Assembly: GCF_020164785.1 (NCBI RefSeq)
Contig: NZ_JAIUGX010000010.1
Location: 185,404 to 249,403, forward strand
DNA from: Mesorhizobium sp. ES1-1
GTDB lineage: Bacteria; Pseudomonadota; Alphaproteobacteria; Rhizobiales; Rhizobiaceae
DNA length: 64,000 bases
Direction of reading: 5' to 3'
Shown here: positions 63,926 through 64,000 of the stretch, piece after piece
How the letters are laid out: the number at the start of each line of letters is the position of its first letter
Numbering within the stretch: position 1 is the stretch's first letter
Made by a program: the position numbers and the translations under genes
Notes under the pieces: generated by a model
Told to the model about the DNA's origin: nothing
Databases searched by the model: none
Seen by the model: only the letters and a program-made list of their open reading frames with translations

Positions 63926-64000
63926 TAGAGCGTTTCCTGTTTTGGGAGAATCGTAGGATTCCCATCGAGGCTTGTTTGTGATTCAAGATGCTGGCTGGAT
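63926..64000. mobile_element. possible end of an inserted element or dispersed repeat
   Basis: From about 63926 the sequence stops matching the decarboxylase frame and begins GAGCGTTTCCTGTTTTGGGA, then an imperfect inverted repeat (GGGAGAATC / GGATTCCC, about 63943-63963) and AT-richer DNA to the edge. It resembles dispersed repeats or IS ends in rhizobial genomes, but no transposase is in view, so this is a suggestion only. Confidence 0.35.

Noticed and set aside
1..64000. CRISPR arrays, prophage genes, toxin-antitoxin pairs or defence islands
   Set aside because: No regularly spaced repeats, phage structural genes or recognisable defence proteins were seen on either strand.

Overview
The window is about 64 kb of GC-rich alphaproteobacterial chromosome, most likely from a Mesorhizobium-like member of the Rhizobiales (Phyllobacteriaceae). 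The support is: an alpha-type LexA with GTTC-N7-GTTC SOS boxes, EipB (DUF1849), a BA14K-family protein, DUF6105 and DUF1489 proteins, a phasin gene with PhaR-like palindromes, and a rhizobial-type glycerol ABC transporter operon (glpSTPQUV). Species assignment is inference; no search was run. Most of the window is ordinary core genome, and I did not find a convincing new multi-gene system.

Layout. 1-6.7 kb: the start of a kynurenine-formamidase-like hydrolase, kynureninase, the SOS repressor lexA, the competence channel comEC and gltX. 6.8-22 kb: citrate synthase converges on a long minus-strand envelope and translation block read rpsB-tsf-pyrH-frr-uppS-cdsA-rseP-bamA-lpxD-fabZ-lpxA-lpxI-lpxB. 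It joins ribosome and elongation functions to undecaprenyl-phosphate, phospholipid, outer-membrane assembly and lipid A synthesis. A decayed aldo/keto reductase lies between tsf and pyrH. 22-34 kb: LysE exporter, DUF4031, eipB, RidA, a glycerophosphodiesterase, a FemAB-like acyltransferase, a HIT protein, a PAP2 membrane protein, clpS-clpA, a phasin, a D,D-carboxypeptidase with a SPOR domain, and a membrane J-domain protein. 34-44 kb: DUF1489, sdaA, DUF599, YdcF, gatA-gatC, a UPF0173 hydrolase, ruvX, two small membrane proteins and an AidB-like acyl-CoA dehydrogenase. 44-50 kb: pyrB-pyrC'(inactive)-plsY-dprA, a K+-channel-like protein and hemN. 50-52.4 kb: a more accessory patch with a small unknown gene, a long hairpin, tRNA-Lys, a BA14K protein and a broken DUF6882 gene. 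52.4-62.6 kb: a complete glycerol regulon (glpR, glpD, glpSTPQUV, glpK). 62.6-64 kb: a PLP decarboxylase whose 5' end appears cut off by unrelated sequence at the window edge.

Points worth a second look: GlpR-like TTCG repeats spaced 11 nt before glpD with related motifs at the glpR start; an FNR/FixK box before hemN; two PhaR-like palindromes before the phasin; double SOS boxes before lexA; a pyrB-linked dihydroorotase without its metal ligands; and three broken genes (aldo/keto reductase, DUF6882, decarboxylase), of which the DUF6882 gene is visible only when two frames are joined across a stop codon.
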